Below, in pieces: positions 18,028-26,902 of a stretch of DNA of 64,000 bases. The translations under genes were made by a program, and so were the position numbers. The stretch comes from UBA4416 sp040387555 (GTDB lineage Bacteria; Bacteroidota; Bacteroidia; B-17B0; Aurantibacillaceae). The stretch lies in the NCBI GenBank assembly GCA_040387555.1, contig JAZKDO010000005.1, forward strand, positions 124,001 through 188,000. The letters are read 5' to 3'. Each line of letters begins with the position of its first letter. Within the stretch, counting starts at the first letter, position 1. Under the pieces are notes generated by a model. That model searched no databases, was not told where the DNA came from, and saw only the letters and a program-made list of their open reading frames with translations.

Positions 18028-19302
18028 ATGAATAGAATTTCTACAAGACTATCTTTATTAGCGGTTTGTTTAGTTGTTTTAAACACGGCATTTGGTCAGC
18101 TTTCAGTTACAGCACAGGCCGGAGGCCTAAAGTTTTTAGGTGATGTTGGAAAAAAGGGTAATGCTAATTTCTTTAGTGATATGCGACTGGGATACGGTCT
18201 TGGAATTGAATATCGTATTGGTAAGGTTTTAGGCATAGGAATCGACGGTATGTATGGTAAGTTAGCCGGAACCGACAATGATAAATCTTCTCATAAAAAC
18301 TTTCAATCAACAGTAATGGGAGGCGGATTAAATCTTTACGCTTTTTTTGATAAATTAAAAGATGAAGAAAAAGACGTTGCACCTTATATTCATGCGGGTT
18401 TTGGTTATCTGATGTTTGATCCTTACGGAGATTTGAGAGATAAGAATACCACTTTGTATCAATACTGGAATGATGGATCTATCCGTAACCTTGAGGAGTC
18501 TACTGCTAATGAACCTTTATCTACTGTTATCAAAAGAGATTATAAGTACGAAACTCAATTAAAAGATTCTGCAGTAAGTTACAGCAGAAATACCTTTTAT
18601 ATTCCATTAGGCGTAGGTGCTAAGTTTAAAATGGGCTTTAGAACCAGTTTAAGAATTGGAGTATCTTATAATATTTGCATGAGTGATTACATCGATAATT
18701 ACAAAACCGGTGGAAACGATAGTTGGGCAGCTGCAAATGTAGGATTGAATATTCATTTTGGAAAAAAACCTAAGGACGCATATAGCAATGTTGATTTTAC
18801 TGCTGTGGATAATTCGGATACAGATGGTGATGGCATTAAGGATTTGGATGATAAATGTTTAGGAACACCTAAGGGTATTAAAGTTGATGGAAAAGGTTGT
18901 CCTGAAGACAAGGACGATGATGGTGTATTTGATTACATGGATAAAGAATTAACATCTAAAAAAGGTGCGCGTGTTGATGGTGACGGTGTTACAATTGATG
19001 AAGAAGCAATGGCAAAACGTCAGTTAGAATGGGATAGCTTATCTACTGAAAGAAGTGAAGGATTCAACAATGCCCCAAGTTTGTCTTATTTACAAGATAT
19101 AGAGACCAAAGCAAAAGAGAACAAGGTGAAATCAGGCAAGGCCAGTGCAATACCTTCAGATTTAATTGAAGCTGATTATGATAAAGATGGTATCATTTCA
19201 GCCGCAGAAATTACAAAAACGATTGATGGATTCTTTGAAGGATTGAATTCATTCAACGTTGATAAGATAAATAAGCTCATTGACTATTTCTTTGAGCAGT
19301 AA
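18028..19302 (+). CDS. Outer-membrane barrel protein with thrombospondin type 3 repeats and EF-hand-like site
   Basis: 424 aa, signal peptide about 1-23 (ending NTAFGQ). Residues about 25-250 are a beta barrel of the Bacteroidota outer-membrane type, with amphipathic strands and the motif YQYWNDGSIRNLEES. Residues about 263-305 are TSP3 calcium-binding repeats (DTDGDGIKDLDDKC, DKDDDGVFDYMDKE). Near the C-terminus DYDKDGIISAAE is an EF-hand-like loop. There is no OmpA peptidoglycan-binding domain. It is a paralogue of the gene at 20691, sharing the YWNDGSI motif, and begins a four-gene same-strand cluster. It is probably a structural or calcium-dependent surface protein; the exact role is unknown. 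Confidence 0.75.
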   Translation: MNRISTRLSLLAVCLVVLNTAFGQLSVTAQAGGLKFLGDVGKKGNANFFSDMRLGYGLGIEYRIGKVLGIGIDGMYGKLAGTDNDKSSHKNFQSTVMGGGLNLYAFFDKLKDEEKDVAPYIHAGFGYLMFDPYGDLRDKNTTLYQYWNDGSIRNLEESTANEPLSTVIKRDYKYETQLKDSAVSYSRNTFYIPLGVGAKFKMGFRTSLRIGVSYNICMSDYIDNYKTGGNDSWAAANVGLNIHFGKKPKDAYSNVDFTAVDNSDTDGDGIKDLDDKCLGTPKGIKVDGKGCPEDKDDDGVFDYMDKELTSKKGARVDGDGVTIDEEAMAKRQLEWDSLSTERSEGFNNAPSLSYLQDIETKAKENKVKSGKASAIPSDLIEADYDKDGIISAAEITKTIDGFFEGLNSFNVDKINKLIDYFFEQ

Positions 19303-19311
19303 CGTAAACCT

Positions 19312-20655
19312 ATGATAAGACCATTCATTATTTTTTTTAACACTGTATCGGTATTTTTATTTAGCTTTTTTTTTGGCGATAATCCAGCGACCCTAACAGG
19401 TAACTTTCCAAAGAGCGCTAATGTTGCCACGGAATTTACGGCAGAAATTAAAGTGAATAAAGGAAGTATTGGCGGTTTTGCCAAGTTGCAAATGGAAGTG
19501 CCGCAAGGTTTTACTGTGAAGGAATCTGATAGTAAAAATGGTAATTTTTCTTTTGCCGGAACTATTGCAAAAATAATCTGGACATCGGTACCAGGTGAAC
19601 CGGAGTTTACTGTAAAGTTTATTGTTAGTGCAGATGCTTCAGCGGCAGGCGCAAAAACCATTACTTCAAAATTTTCATTCGTTAATAATAATAACAAAGA
19701 AGTTATAGAAATGATTCCGGCTGAAATAATGATTGGCGATGGTGTTGCCGAAAATCCTGTGGCAAACACTCAAACATCACCCGTTACTGAAACAGCACCA
19801 GTTTCAACAAATACTACCCCAACGCCTTCCTTTGATAACCCGTCTGAGCCAAATTCAAATATTATGTGTTCCCGGGTAATTACTAATGGCCAATCAGCGA
19901 ATGAGTACAATGTTGAAGTAAAAATAAAAAAGGGTGGAATTAAAGGTTTTGCAAAATTCCAGGAAACGCTACCTACAGGCTTTAATGCCAAAGGAGGGAA
20001 AACAAATGGCAGTTCATTTTCTGTATCAGACGGGAAATTAAAATTTGTTTGGGTGTCATTACCAACTGAGGAGGAATTAATAGTATCTTATGTATTGGAA
20101 AAAGACGGTTCAGCCTCCTCCGAGACTAAACTTGAAAACGGAGAGTTTTCTTACCTAGAAAATGATCAGAGCAAAAAAGTTAAACTGCCAATCGATGTTA
20201 TCAATACCAAATCTGCTGATGTAGTGAAAACTGAAATTGCTGTCCCAACACCAACAACCAAAATAGAAGTTGAAAATACTCAGGTGACAAACACTGAGCC
20301 GGTAAAAACAGAGAATGCAAACACAGAACCTGTTAAAACAGAACCAAAAGAAACGGTTGCCCGAAAAGAAGGCAATGTTCAATACCATGTGCAGGTTGGC
20401 GCTTTTAAAAATGCTATTGAATCTAAGGTCTTAGCTAAAAAGTTTAACATAACCGAAACGATTAAGAGTGAAATGGCTGAAGGATTTAGTAAATTTATGA
20501 TTGGTAATTTTGACGAATATAAAAAAGCCCGTTCTCAACGTGAAAATGTAAAACAAAAAGGTTGTAATAGTGCTTTTGTGGTTGCTTATAACGGAGCTAA
20601 ACGAATTACTGTTCAGGAGGCCTTAATGATTACGAGTCAAAAATGGTTTAAATAA
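19312..20655 (+). CDS. Exported protein with two tandem beta domains and a C-terminal SPOR-like domain
   Basis: 447 aa with a hydrophobic N-terminus (1-20). Two related domains of about 110 residues follow: one around 40-145 contains VNKGSIGGFAKLQMEVPQGF, the other around 195-300 contains IKKGGIKGFAKFQETLPTGF; each then has a Trp-Val/Ser-x-Pro segment (IIWTSVPGEPEF, FVWVSLPTEEEL). A Thr/Pro/Glu-rich linker (about 300-355) leads to a SPOR-like domain (about 360-440, YHVQVGAFKNA, with FMIGNFDEYKKA). SPOR domains bind denuded peptidoglycan glycans, so cell-wall contact is expected. It follows the barrel gene by 9 bp. The function of the repeated domain is unknown to me. Confidence 0.7.
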   Translation: MIRPFIIFFNTVSVFLFSFFFGDNPATLTGNFPKSANVATEFTAEIKVNKGSIGGFAKLQMEVPQGFTVKESDSKNGNFSFAGTIAKIIWTSVPGEPEFTVKFIVSADASAAGAKTITSKFSFVNNNNKEVIEMIPAEIMIGDGVAENPVANTQTSPVTETAPVSTNTTPTPSFDNPSEPNSNIMCSRVITNGQSANEYNVEVKIKKGGIKGFAKFQETLPTGFNAKGGKTNGSSFSVSDGKLKFVWVSLPTEEELIVSYVLEKDGSASSETKLENGEFSYLENDQSKKVKLPIDVINTKSADVVKTEIAVPTPTTKIEVENTQVTNTEPVKTENANTEPVKTEPKETVARKEGNVQYHVQVGAFKNAIESKVLAKKFNITETIKSEMAEGFSKFMIGNFDEYKKARSQRENVKQKGCNSAFVVAYNGAKRITVQEALMITSQKWFK

Positions 20656-20666
20656 ACCATTTTTTA
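20640..20666 (+). terminator. Probable Rho-independent terminator overlapping the stop codon
   Basis: A 10-bp stem (AAAATGGTTT at 20640-20649 and AAACCATTTT at 20654-20663) is followed by T residues, and the TAA stop lies at the loop and the right arm. It may reduce transcription into the next gene, 24 bp downstream. Confidence 0.45.
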
Positions 20667-20690
20667 TAATTTTACATAGAGCCACAATGC

Positions 20691-22919
20691 ATGCTTAAAA
20701 GATTTTTTTGCTTAACCGTTTTCCTGATTTGTTCTTTAGTAAAAGCACAAACGGATACTTCTGCAAAAATAGAAGCCACTCCTGCTGCCACAATACCTGA
20801 AAATAAAAAAGAAGATAAATCAGAGCCACCGGTTTTAGGAGAAGTTTTTAAACCAAAGATTTCACTTGGTGCAGGGATGTTGTCTTTTCATGGAGATTTA
20901 TACTCAAAACACTATCAGGCACCATGGACAGGTCGTATTGGTTATGATTTGAATATTTCTCAGCGTCTGTTAAAACCTTTACAGCTGAATTTCAATATTT
21001 TATTTGGAAAGTTAGGCGCCAATGAATGGATTGACAACCGACAGGAAAATTTTCAATCAGAAATACGTTCCGGGGGATTAAGTTTACTATATGATTTTGG
21101 GAATTTTATACCTGATAGATGCAGGATACGCCCTTGGATTTCTATTGGTGTAAATTCCTTTGAATTTTTATCGAAGACTGATTTAAGTGACAGATATGGT
21201 AATACTTATTATTACTGGAATGATGGATCTATTAAAAACATAGATGAAAGCGCACCTACTGCTTCATTGGCTGTTAATCTTAACCGTGATTATGTGTATG
21301 AAACTGACATCAGGGAAGCTAATAAAGATGGGTTTGGTAAATACCAGGAAAGAGCCTGGGCTTTTCCGGTTGGGGTAGGAGCTTTGATGAAAGTTACCGA
21401 TCGTGTTGATTTTAAATTAGGCTTTCAGTATTATTTTACAACAACGGATTATATAGATGGAATTTCTAATAAGAGTATTGGAAACAGGAGTGGAACGAAG
21501 CAAAGAGACAATTTTGTATACACGTCTTTTGCCTTACAGTATGATCTTGTATTAAAAAGAAAATCAAAGGGTGATACTTTGCCCGATGGCTATTTCGATA
21601 ACATCGATTGGTTAGTAATTGATAATGGGGATTATGATCTGGATGGTGTGAAAGATTGGGATGACAAGTGTCACGGTACACCAAAAGATGTTAAGGTAGA
21701 TGCAGATGGCTGTCCTTTTGATGATGATAAAGATGGTGTGGCTAATCATGCGGATGAAGAATTGGAATCGCCGGCAGGATTTGAGGTGAATTTGAATGGG
21801 GTTGCTTTAACAGATGAATATTGGCAGGAATGGTATAATGTTTATATGGATAGCGGAGCTGTAGTAAAAACCCAAATCATTGAAAATTTTTATGCTGTTA
21901 AAAAAGATTCAAGTTCGAATAATAGCTCCTCAGAGGCTTCTAAAATGGACAATGTGTATACAGTTGAGTTAGCACGCTATAATGGCCCGGTTCCTAACGA
22001 TGAAATGGCATATTTGTTAAGTATTGGTGATGTGAAATCCACTGTCTTACCTGATAATTCAACAGTTTTATACACCGCAGGAACTTATAAAGAAATTCAG
22101 AATGCAGTAAAACGTAGAGACGAATTTAAGGCTGAAGGAAATAAGAACGCTAAAGTAGGCTATTTTAAAAATGGCGATCTCATTACCTTAAATGATGAGG
22201 AGGTAAATAAACTTGTAGAGACAAGTAAGAAAGCTATTGAGTTAAATGCTGCGTCAAGTAGCTCATCAACAGCTGTTAAATCAAACACTACTGCGGTTAA
22301 CGAGTTTGGTGTTTCTGATGAAAATGAATTTGCGAAGGGTGATATTGTTTACCGCGTTCAACTGGGAGCCTATAAAAATAGGATTTCCAAAGGTGTATTC
22401 AAAAATGCAGGAACAGTTTTGGAATTAAAAACAGACGATAATCTTTACCGTTACGCAACAAAAGGGTTTAAAACTATTGAAAACGCTGCAAATGCCAAGG
22501 CAGACCTTGTAATAGACGGATACGGAGATGCGTTCATCACTGCGTATAAAGATGGCAAACGTATACCGATGAGTGCAACAAAAGCAACAATGGAAACGAA
22601 TGAAACGGAAGATATAAATAAAATTGAATCATTTAGTTCAGTGGATAAATCCTTGGTGAGTTTTAAAATTCAATTAGGTGCTTTGCGTAAAGCAGGTTCA
22701 AATGATATGGAAGAGAAAACCAAAGATATTGAAGGGATTGAGAAGCAAGGTACAGGAACAGGAATGATAAGATACACAGCAGGTTCGTTCAATGATTATT
22801 CTAAGGCAGAAAAATATAGACAAGATTTAGCTGATAAAGGATTTGTAGAAGCTTTTGTGATAGCAGTGTTCAAAGGTGAGATCATTTCTATTCAGGAAGC
22901 TCAGGAACTTTTAAAATAG
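20691..22919 (+). CDS. Outer-membrane barrel with TSP3 repeats and three SPOR-like domains
   Basis: 742 aa with a signal peptide (about 1-19). After an acidic linker, residues about 55-290 form a beta barrel related to the 18028 protein (YYYWNDGSIKNIDES). TSP3 repeats follow at about 310-355 (DYDLDGVKDWDDKCHG, DDDKDGVANHADEE). The C-terminal half carries three SPOR-like units: about 424-510 (VYTVELARYNG), about 550-635 (VYRVQLGAYKN) and about 655-742 (SFKIQLGALRK, ending in RYTAGSFNDYSKAEKYR). This would bridge the outer membrane to peptidoglycan by SPOR binding rather than an OmpA domain. It lies in a cluster with two other calcium/SPOR proteins and a basic small protein. The function is inferred from architecture only. 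Confidence 0.72.
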   Translation: MLKRFFCLTVFLICSLVKAQTDTSAKIEATPAATIPENKKEDKSEPPVLGEVFKPKISLGAGMLSFHGDLYSKHYQAPWTGRIGYDLNISQRLLKPLQLNFNILFGKLGANEWIDNRQENFQSEIRSGGLSLLYDFGNFIPDRCRIRPWISIGVNSFEFLSKTDLSDRYGNTYYYWNDGSIKNIDESAPTASLAVNLNRDYVYETDIREANKDGFGKYQERAWAFPVGVGALMKVTDRVDFKLGFQYYFTTTDYIDGISNKSIGNRSGTKQRDNFVYTSFALQYDLVLKRKSKGDTLPDGYFDNIDWLVIDNGDYDLDGVKDWDDKCHGTPKDVKVDADGCPFDDDKDGVANHADEELESPAGFEVNLNGVALTDEYWQEWYNVYMDSGAVVKTQIIENFYAVKKDSSSNNSSSEASKMDNVYTVELARYNGPVPNDEMAYLLSIGDVKSTVLPDNSTVLYTAGTYKEIQNAVKRRDEFKAEGNKNAKVGYFKNGDLITLNDEEVNKLVETSKKAIELNAASSSSSTAVKSNTTAVNEFGVSDENEFAKGDIVYRVQLGAYKNRISKGVFKNAGTVLELKTDDNLYRYATKGFKTIENAANAKADLVIDGYGDAFITAYKDGKRIPMSATKATMETNETEDINKIESFSSVDKSLVSFKIQLGALRKAGSNDMEEKTKDIEGIEKQGTGTGMIRYTAGSFNDYSKAEKYRQDLADKGFVEAFVIAVFKGEIISIQEAQELLK

Positions 22920-22927
22920 TATAAATC

Positions 22928-23170
22928 ATGAAAAAATTAGGTTTAGTAGTAGCGGTGTTAATGATTAGTGTGATATCTCACGCACAGGAACCTGAGAAAA
23001 AGAAATCGTCACCACCGCCAAGCAGAGGTCAGGAACGCGCTATTAATGAAATCGGTATATCTGTAAAATCTGATCCCAAAAAAACTTCTAAAGCCAAGAC
23101 TTCTCAACCAGTAGTTCCTAAAGAAAAGAAACAAACTGCTGAAAAAAGCTTGACCAAAAAGCCTGAATAA
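22928..23170 (+). CDS. Small exported Lys/Pro-rich protein
   Basis: 80 aa with a signal peptide (about 1-19, ending VISHAQ). The mature part of about 60 residues is highly basic and low in complexity (Lys, Ser, Pro, Thr) with one ordered-looking segment ERAINEIGISVKSDPKK. It starts 8 bp after the SPOR barrel gene and is closed by a strong terminator, so it is the last gene of that transcript. The positive charge would suit binding to peptidoglycan or acidic glycans, but that is only inference. Confidence 0.6.
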   Translation: MKKLGLVVAVLMISVISHAQEPEKKKSSPPPSRGQERAINEIGISVKSDPKKTSKAKTSQPVVPKEKKQTAEKSLTKKPE

Positions 23171-23174
23171 ATTT

Positions 23175-23198
23175 AAAACCCTCAAAGAGGGTTTTTTT
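23175..23198 (+). terminator. Rho-independent terminator
   Basis: A 9-bp stem AAAACCCTC / GAGGGTTTT with a 3-nt AAA loop is followed by a run of T. It ends the four-gene SPOR/TSP3 cluster. Confidence 0.88.
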
Positions 23199-23286
23199 AT
23201 GATCAGAATTAGCTGTAGTCCCCAATAGTAGCATCACGCTAAACTACCGCTCATATAATTAATGAATATACCAAGCCTATTGTTTA

Positions 23287-23294
23287 TACTTTTG
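23287..23294 (+). promoter_or_regulatory. Candidate -7 box (TACTTTTG)
   Basis: TACTTTTG fits the Bacteroidota TAnnTTTG consensus and lies 17 bp before the ATG of the TonB-dependent barrel gene, giving a leader of about 10 nt. No -33 element is clear. Confidence 0.4.
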
Positions 23295-23310
23295 CATATT
23301 TAATTTACAT

Positions 23311-25827
23311 ATGAAAAACCTACTATTAATACTTACCTGTTTTATCTCTTTATCAGTTTATTCGCAGATGCCCGGAGGTATGGGCAACATGAAAAACATG
23401 AAAGATCCGAAGTTGGGTAGGGTTTACGGTAAGGTTATTGATGCCAATACAGGTAATCCGGTTGAATACGCTTCGGTACAGGTTTTATGGTTTAGTAAAG
23501 ATAGTTTACTGGGCGGTTCCTTAGTAAAGGAAAATGGAGATTTTGCCGTAGATGGATTACCTTCTTTTGGACAGGTTAGAGTGAAGATTAAATTTATTGG
23601 TTATAAGGATTATCTTCAAAAAGTGTTTATCGTTCCCCCTGATAAAGTAGATCAGGATTTGGGAGACATCAAGTTAGCTGTAGATGATAAATTATTAAAA
23701 GAGGTAGATGTAGTCGCTGAGAAAAGTGCGGTTGTACTTTCCATTGATAAAAGAACCTATAATGTAGAGAAAGATCTGTCAGTAAAAGGTGGTACGGCAG
23801 TTGATGTAATGAAAAATATCCCTGGCCTTACTGTTGATGCTGATGGAAATGTTCAGTTGCGTAGCCAATCCCCTACTATTTTTGTGGATGGAAGGCCAAC
23901 AACTTTAACTCTCCAGCAGATTCCTGCAGATCAGATAGACCGTGTAGAGATCATTACCAATCCTTCTGTAAAATTTGATGCCAGTGCTACCGGTGGAATC
24001 TTAAATGTGGTAATGAAACGAAATACCAAACCCGGCTATAACGGTATGCTAATGGCTTATGTTGGAACCGGGGACCGATATGGAGGAATGGGAAACATCA
24101 ACCTGAAGCAAGGAAAATGGAACACCTCACTTATGTATTCTTATAATCAGGGAATTAATACGACTACTGGATTTACAAAAAGAACACAGTTAGATAGCGG
24201 CAAAACGGTAGGTTATTTCAACCAGGATAATAAAGTGCAAATGATGAACGTGTTTAATTTTGGTCGGTTAGGAATTGATTACTACATCGACAACAGGAAT
24301 ACTATTACTTTGAACGGAATGATTATGGGCGGCCAGTTTAAAACAACTGATAATCAATCTTATGAAATTTTGGATAGCTCAGCAACCAAAAGGGTGTTTG
24401 GCGATCAAGTTAACAATCAAAAGGCCGCTTTTCAGAATTATAATGCCCAGTTGTTGTATAAAAAAACTTTTCCAAAAGTAGGTAAGGAAATTACTATCGA
24501 TGCGAATTATAATTACACAACTTCTAAAAATGGATATCTCTTTACAACTAGCACACAATTGAATCCTAATTTATTCGACCTACCCACTACTTATCAAAAA
24601 AATGTGGGTTCTACTATTGCCAACCAATATGTATTTCAATTAGATTATGTGAACCCGATTTCTGATACGCGTAAGTTTGAAGCGGGTATCAAAGCTTATT
24701 ATAAAAATTCAATCAGTGCAAATAATACTTCGCGGGCAAGTGGAAATGAGGACAGTTATGTAAAAGACACTATTATGAGTAACCGTTACATGATTGATGA
24801 TATGATCAACGCAGCGTATGTGAATTACAACGATAAGTTATTTTGGGGCATCGGTTACCAGGCAGGTTTGCGGTTTGAACAATCTTATTATGCAGGGACT
24901 ATAACAGATAAGAATCAGAAATTTTCCTACAATTATCCTACCACGTCAGAAGATATTTTAAAATCTTTATTTCCAGGCATTTATTTTTCAAAAAAACTAA
25001 AAGGAAATAATGAGGTGCAATTGAATTTCAGTAGAAAAATTAATCGTCCGAACTTTTTCCAGTTGATGCCTTTTGTGATGTTTGCCGATAAACAAAATTA
25101 CCGGATTGGAAATCCACAGTTAAAACCTGAATTTAAAAATATTGGAGAATTAAATTATAACAAAATATTTTCTAAAGGAAGTTACCTGGCATCAGGTTAT
25201 TTTCGCTATGAAGAGCAACCCATTACTGATGTAGCATACCCTGATCCTGACCCTTTAAAAACAAACGTATTAGTGAATACAACGATCAATGGAAATAATG
25301 CGATACGTTATGGTTTAGAAAACACATTCAAGTGGACATTCTTTAAAAATTTAGACTGGACGGTAAATGCGAATGCGTATTATATTTACATTAAGGGGAA
25401 AGTAGTGCAAACTGAACCGGAAGTAAAAGCGGAAGGGTACGCCTGGAATGCGAAAACGACTCTTTCTTACAAGTTTCCTAAAAACATAACCCTACAGGTA
25501 AACGGTAACTACGAATCGCCAAAGATTTTATTATTGGGAGTTTCAAACGAAATTTATTCAATGGATATTTCATTAAACTATATGTATAAAACCAAATGGA
25601 TCTTTAATGCAACTCTCAGTGATGTTTTTAACAGCCGCAGAATGGGAACACATTATGAAACACCATATTACATTCAGGACTTGTCGCGTCGTCGGGAATC
25701 GCGCTACGTGCGCTTAACCGTGACGTATTTGTTCGGAAAAATGGATGCTTCTATTTTTAAACGTGGCAAACAAATGAAAGGAATGGGTGGGCAAGAAGGA
25801 AATCAGGATGGCCTTGATTTTAAATAG
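23311..25827 (+). CDS. TonB-dependent receptor-type outer-membrane barrel (carboxypeptidase-regulatory domain, plug, OMP_b-brl_3-like barrel)
   Basis: 838 aa with a signal peptide (about 1-18). A carboxypeptidase-like regulatory domain (about 33-115, GRVYGKVIDANTGNPVEYAS) is followed by a plug (about 125-235: VDVMKNIPGLTVDADGNV, IFVDGRPTTL, QIDRVEIITNPSVKFDASATGGI) and a large barrel ending in an aromatic-rich strand near YVRLTVTYLFGK, then a Met/Gly-rich tail. It belongs to the Bacteroidota group resembling the OMP_b-brl_3 barrel proteins and lacks a SusD partner, so it is less likely to be a glycan importer of the SusCD type. It stands alone between a terminator and a convergent gene. The substrate is unknown. 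Confidence 0.88.
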   Translation: MKNLLLILTCFISLSVYSQMPGGMGNMKNMKDPKLGRVYGKVIDANTGNPVEYASVQVLWFSKDSLLGGSLVKENGDFAVDGLPSFGQVRVKIKFIGYKDYLQKVFIVPPDKVDQDLGDIKLAVDDKLLKEVDVVAEKSAVVLSIDKRTYNVEKDLSVKGGTAVDVMKNIPGLTVDADGNVQLRSQSPTIFVDGRPTTLTLQQIPADQIDRVEIITNPSVKFDASATGGILNVVMKRNTKPGYNGMLMAYVGTGDRYGGMGNINLKQGKWNTSLMYSYNQGINTTTGFTKRTQLDSGKTVGYFNQDNKVQMMNVFNFGRLGIDYYIDNRNTITLNGMIMGGQFKTTDNQSYEILDSSATKRVFGDQVNNQKAAFQNYNAQLLYKKTFPKVGKEITIDANYNYTTSKNGYLFTTSTQLNPNLFDLPTTYQKNVGSTIANQYVFQLDYVNPISDTRKFEAGIKAYYKNSISANNTSRASGNEDSYVKDTIMSNRYMIDDMINAAYVNYNDKLFWGIGYQAGLRFEQSYYAGTITDKNQKFSYNYPTTSEDILKSLFPGIYFSKKLKGNNEVQLNFSRKINRPNFFQLMPFVMFADKQNYRIGNPQLKPEFKNIGELNYNKIFSKGSYLASGYFRYEEQPITDVAYPDPDPLKTNVLVNTTINGNNAIRYGLENTFKWTFFKNLDWTVNANAYYIYIKGKVVQTEPEVKAEGYAWNAKTTLSYKFPKNITLQVNGNYESPKILLLGVSNEIYSMDISLNYMYKTKWIFNATLSDVFNSRRMGTHYETPYYIQDLSRRRESRYVRLTVTYLFGKMDASIFKRGKQMKGMGGQEGNQDGLDFK

Positions 25828-25830
25828 GAA

Positions 25831-26901
25831 TTAATTTAAGCTTGATTTCATCCTTTCAAAAATTAATTTAAGTTCAGGATTTTCATTAAAAGCGATAGTC
25901 ATTTCTTTTCTTGATTGAATATTTTTTATTCTTGCTTCAGTTTCAGGATGCGAGCTTATGTATTTCATGAAATCCGGCATTTCCTTACTTTCAGTTTGAA
26001 GCAGTTTTAAAAGATCAATCATTCCTTCTGGTGAAATTTTATTTTGAAGCATCATTTCAAATCCATCATTATCAGCTTTTGTTTCTAAATCACGGGAGTA
26101 GCTTAGTTGTTTAAATTCATTGGCCTGCTGAGCAATTCCAGACATTATACCTGTAACATCTCCAAATAGGCAGGCAATAAAAAGACTTGATGCCATTGAC
26201 CTGCAAATAGTTTTTAAAGAATGCTGATCAGACACGTGTGAAATTTCGTGCCCTATTAAAGCAGTAAATTCTTCGTAAGTTTTTATTTTTTTTATAATTT
26301 TTGAATACACAAAAATTTTGCCTCCAGGTAAAGCGAAGGCGTTTATCTCATCAGATTTAATAACAGTAATATGTATAGAATAAGCACAGCCTGTTTTAAG
26401 TTTTGATACAAATAAATTGGCGAAATAAGTTGCTGAATCTTCTTTGGTGCTTGTTTGTAAAATGGATTCGTTAATGCTGTTACCCAATTCTATTTCTGCG
26501 CTTGGAGGAATGAGTGCAACCGATTTTTCTCCAACCCAAGGCAACACAATAAAATAAGAAGCAAAACATACAACAACAAATGCCACACATAATGTTATGG
26601 CAATTGTTGTTGTGTTTTTAAGCCAAATGCTTTTTGATTTCTTTGCAAAATTATTTTCACTGAGTTTCTCAAAAATTTCAACACTTGCCTTATCATGGCA
26701 TTCAATTGTTTGTTGAGGAAAATCTCCGTATTTGATAATTAAATAATTTCCATTTAATTCAAAATGTTTAATCCTGGATCGGGCCCAAATAATGTTTTTT
26801 TCAGGCTCTGCAAAGTTTATATATAAGTATTCATCCGTTACAAATAAAGTACACTCATAAGACTTAGCCGTTTGTCCGTCAAAATAAAGACCATTCACCA
26901 T
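25831..26901 (-). CDS. M48 family metalloprotease with N-terminal cytoplasmic domain
   Basis: 356 aa. Residues about 1-90 are a soluble domain (FEKLSENNFAKKS), residues about 98-121 one membrane helix, and the rest an M48 peptidase: zinc-binding HEISH at 218-222 with the preceding LIGHE, and the third ligand Glu273 in SRDLETKADNDG. The family (HtpX/Oma1/BepA-like) degrades misfolded or membrane proteins. The upstream gene encodes a YjgN-type membrane protein, with only 1 bp between the two, so they probably form a functional pair. The 3' end meets the TonB gene with 3 bp between stops. Confidence 0.87.
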   Translation of the reverse strand: MVNGLYFDGQTAKSYECTLFVTDEYLYINFAEPEKNIIWARSRIKHFELNGNYLIIKYGDFPQQTIECHDKASVEIFEKLSENNFAKKSKSIWLKNTTTIAITLCVAFVVVCFASYFIVLPWVGEKSVALIPPSAEIELGNSINESILQTSTKEDSATYFANLFVSKLKTGCAYSIHITVIKSDEINAFALPGGKIFVYSKIIKKIKTYEEFTALIGHEISHVSDQHSLKTICRSMASSLFIACLFGDVTGIMSGIAQQANEFKQLSYSRDLETKADNDGFEMMLQNKISPEGMIDLLKLLQTESKEMPDFMKYISSHPETEARIKNIQSRKEMTIAFNENPELKLIFERMKSSLN

Positions 26902-26902
26902 A

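Noticed and set aside
23311..25827. SusC-type glycan importer of a polysaccharide utilisation locus
   Set aside because: There is no SusD gene, glycoside hydrolase or sensor nearby, and the barrel is of a shorter type (838 aa).
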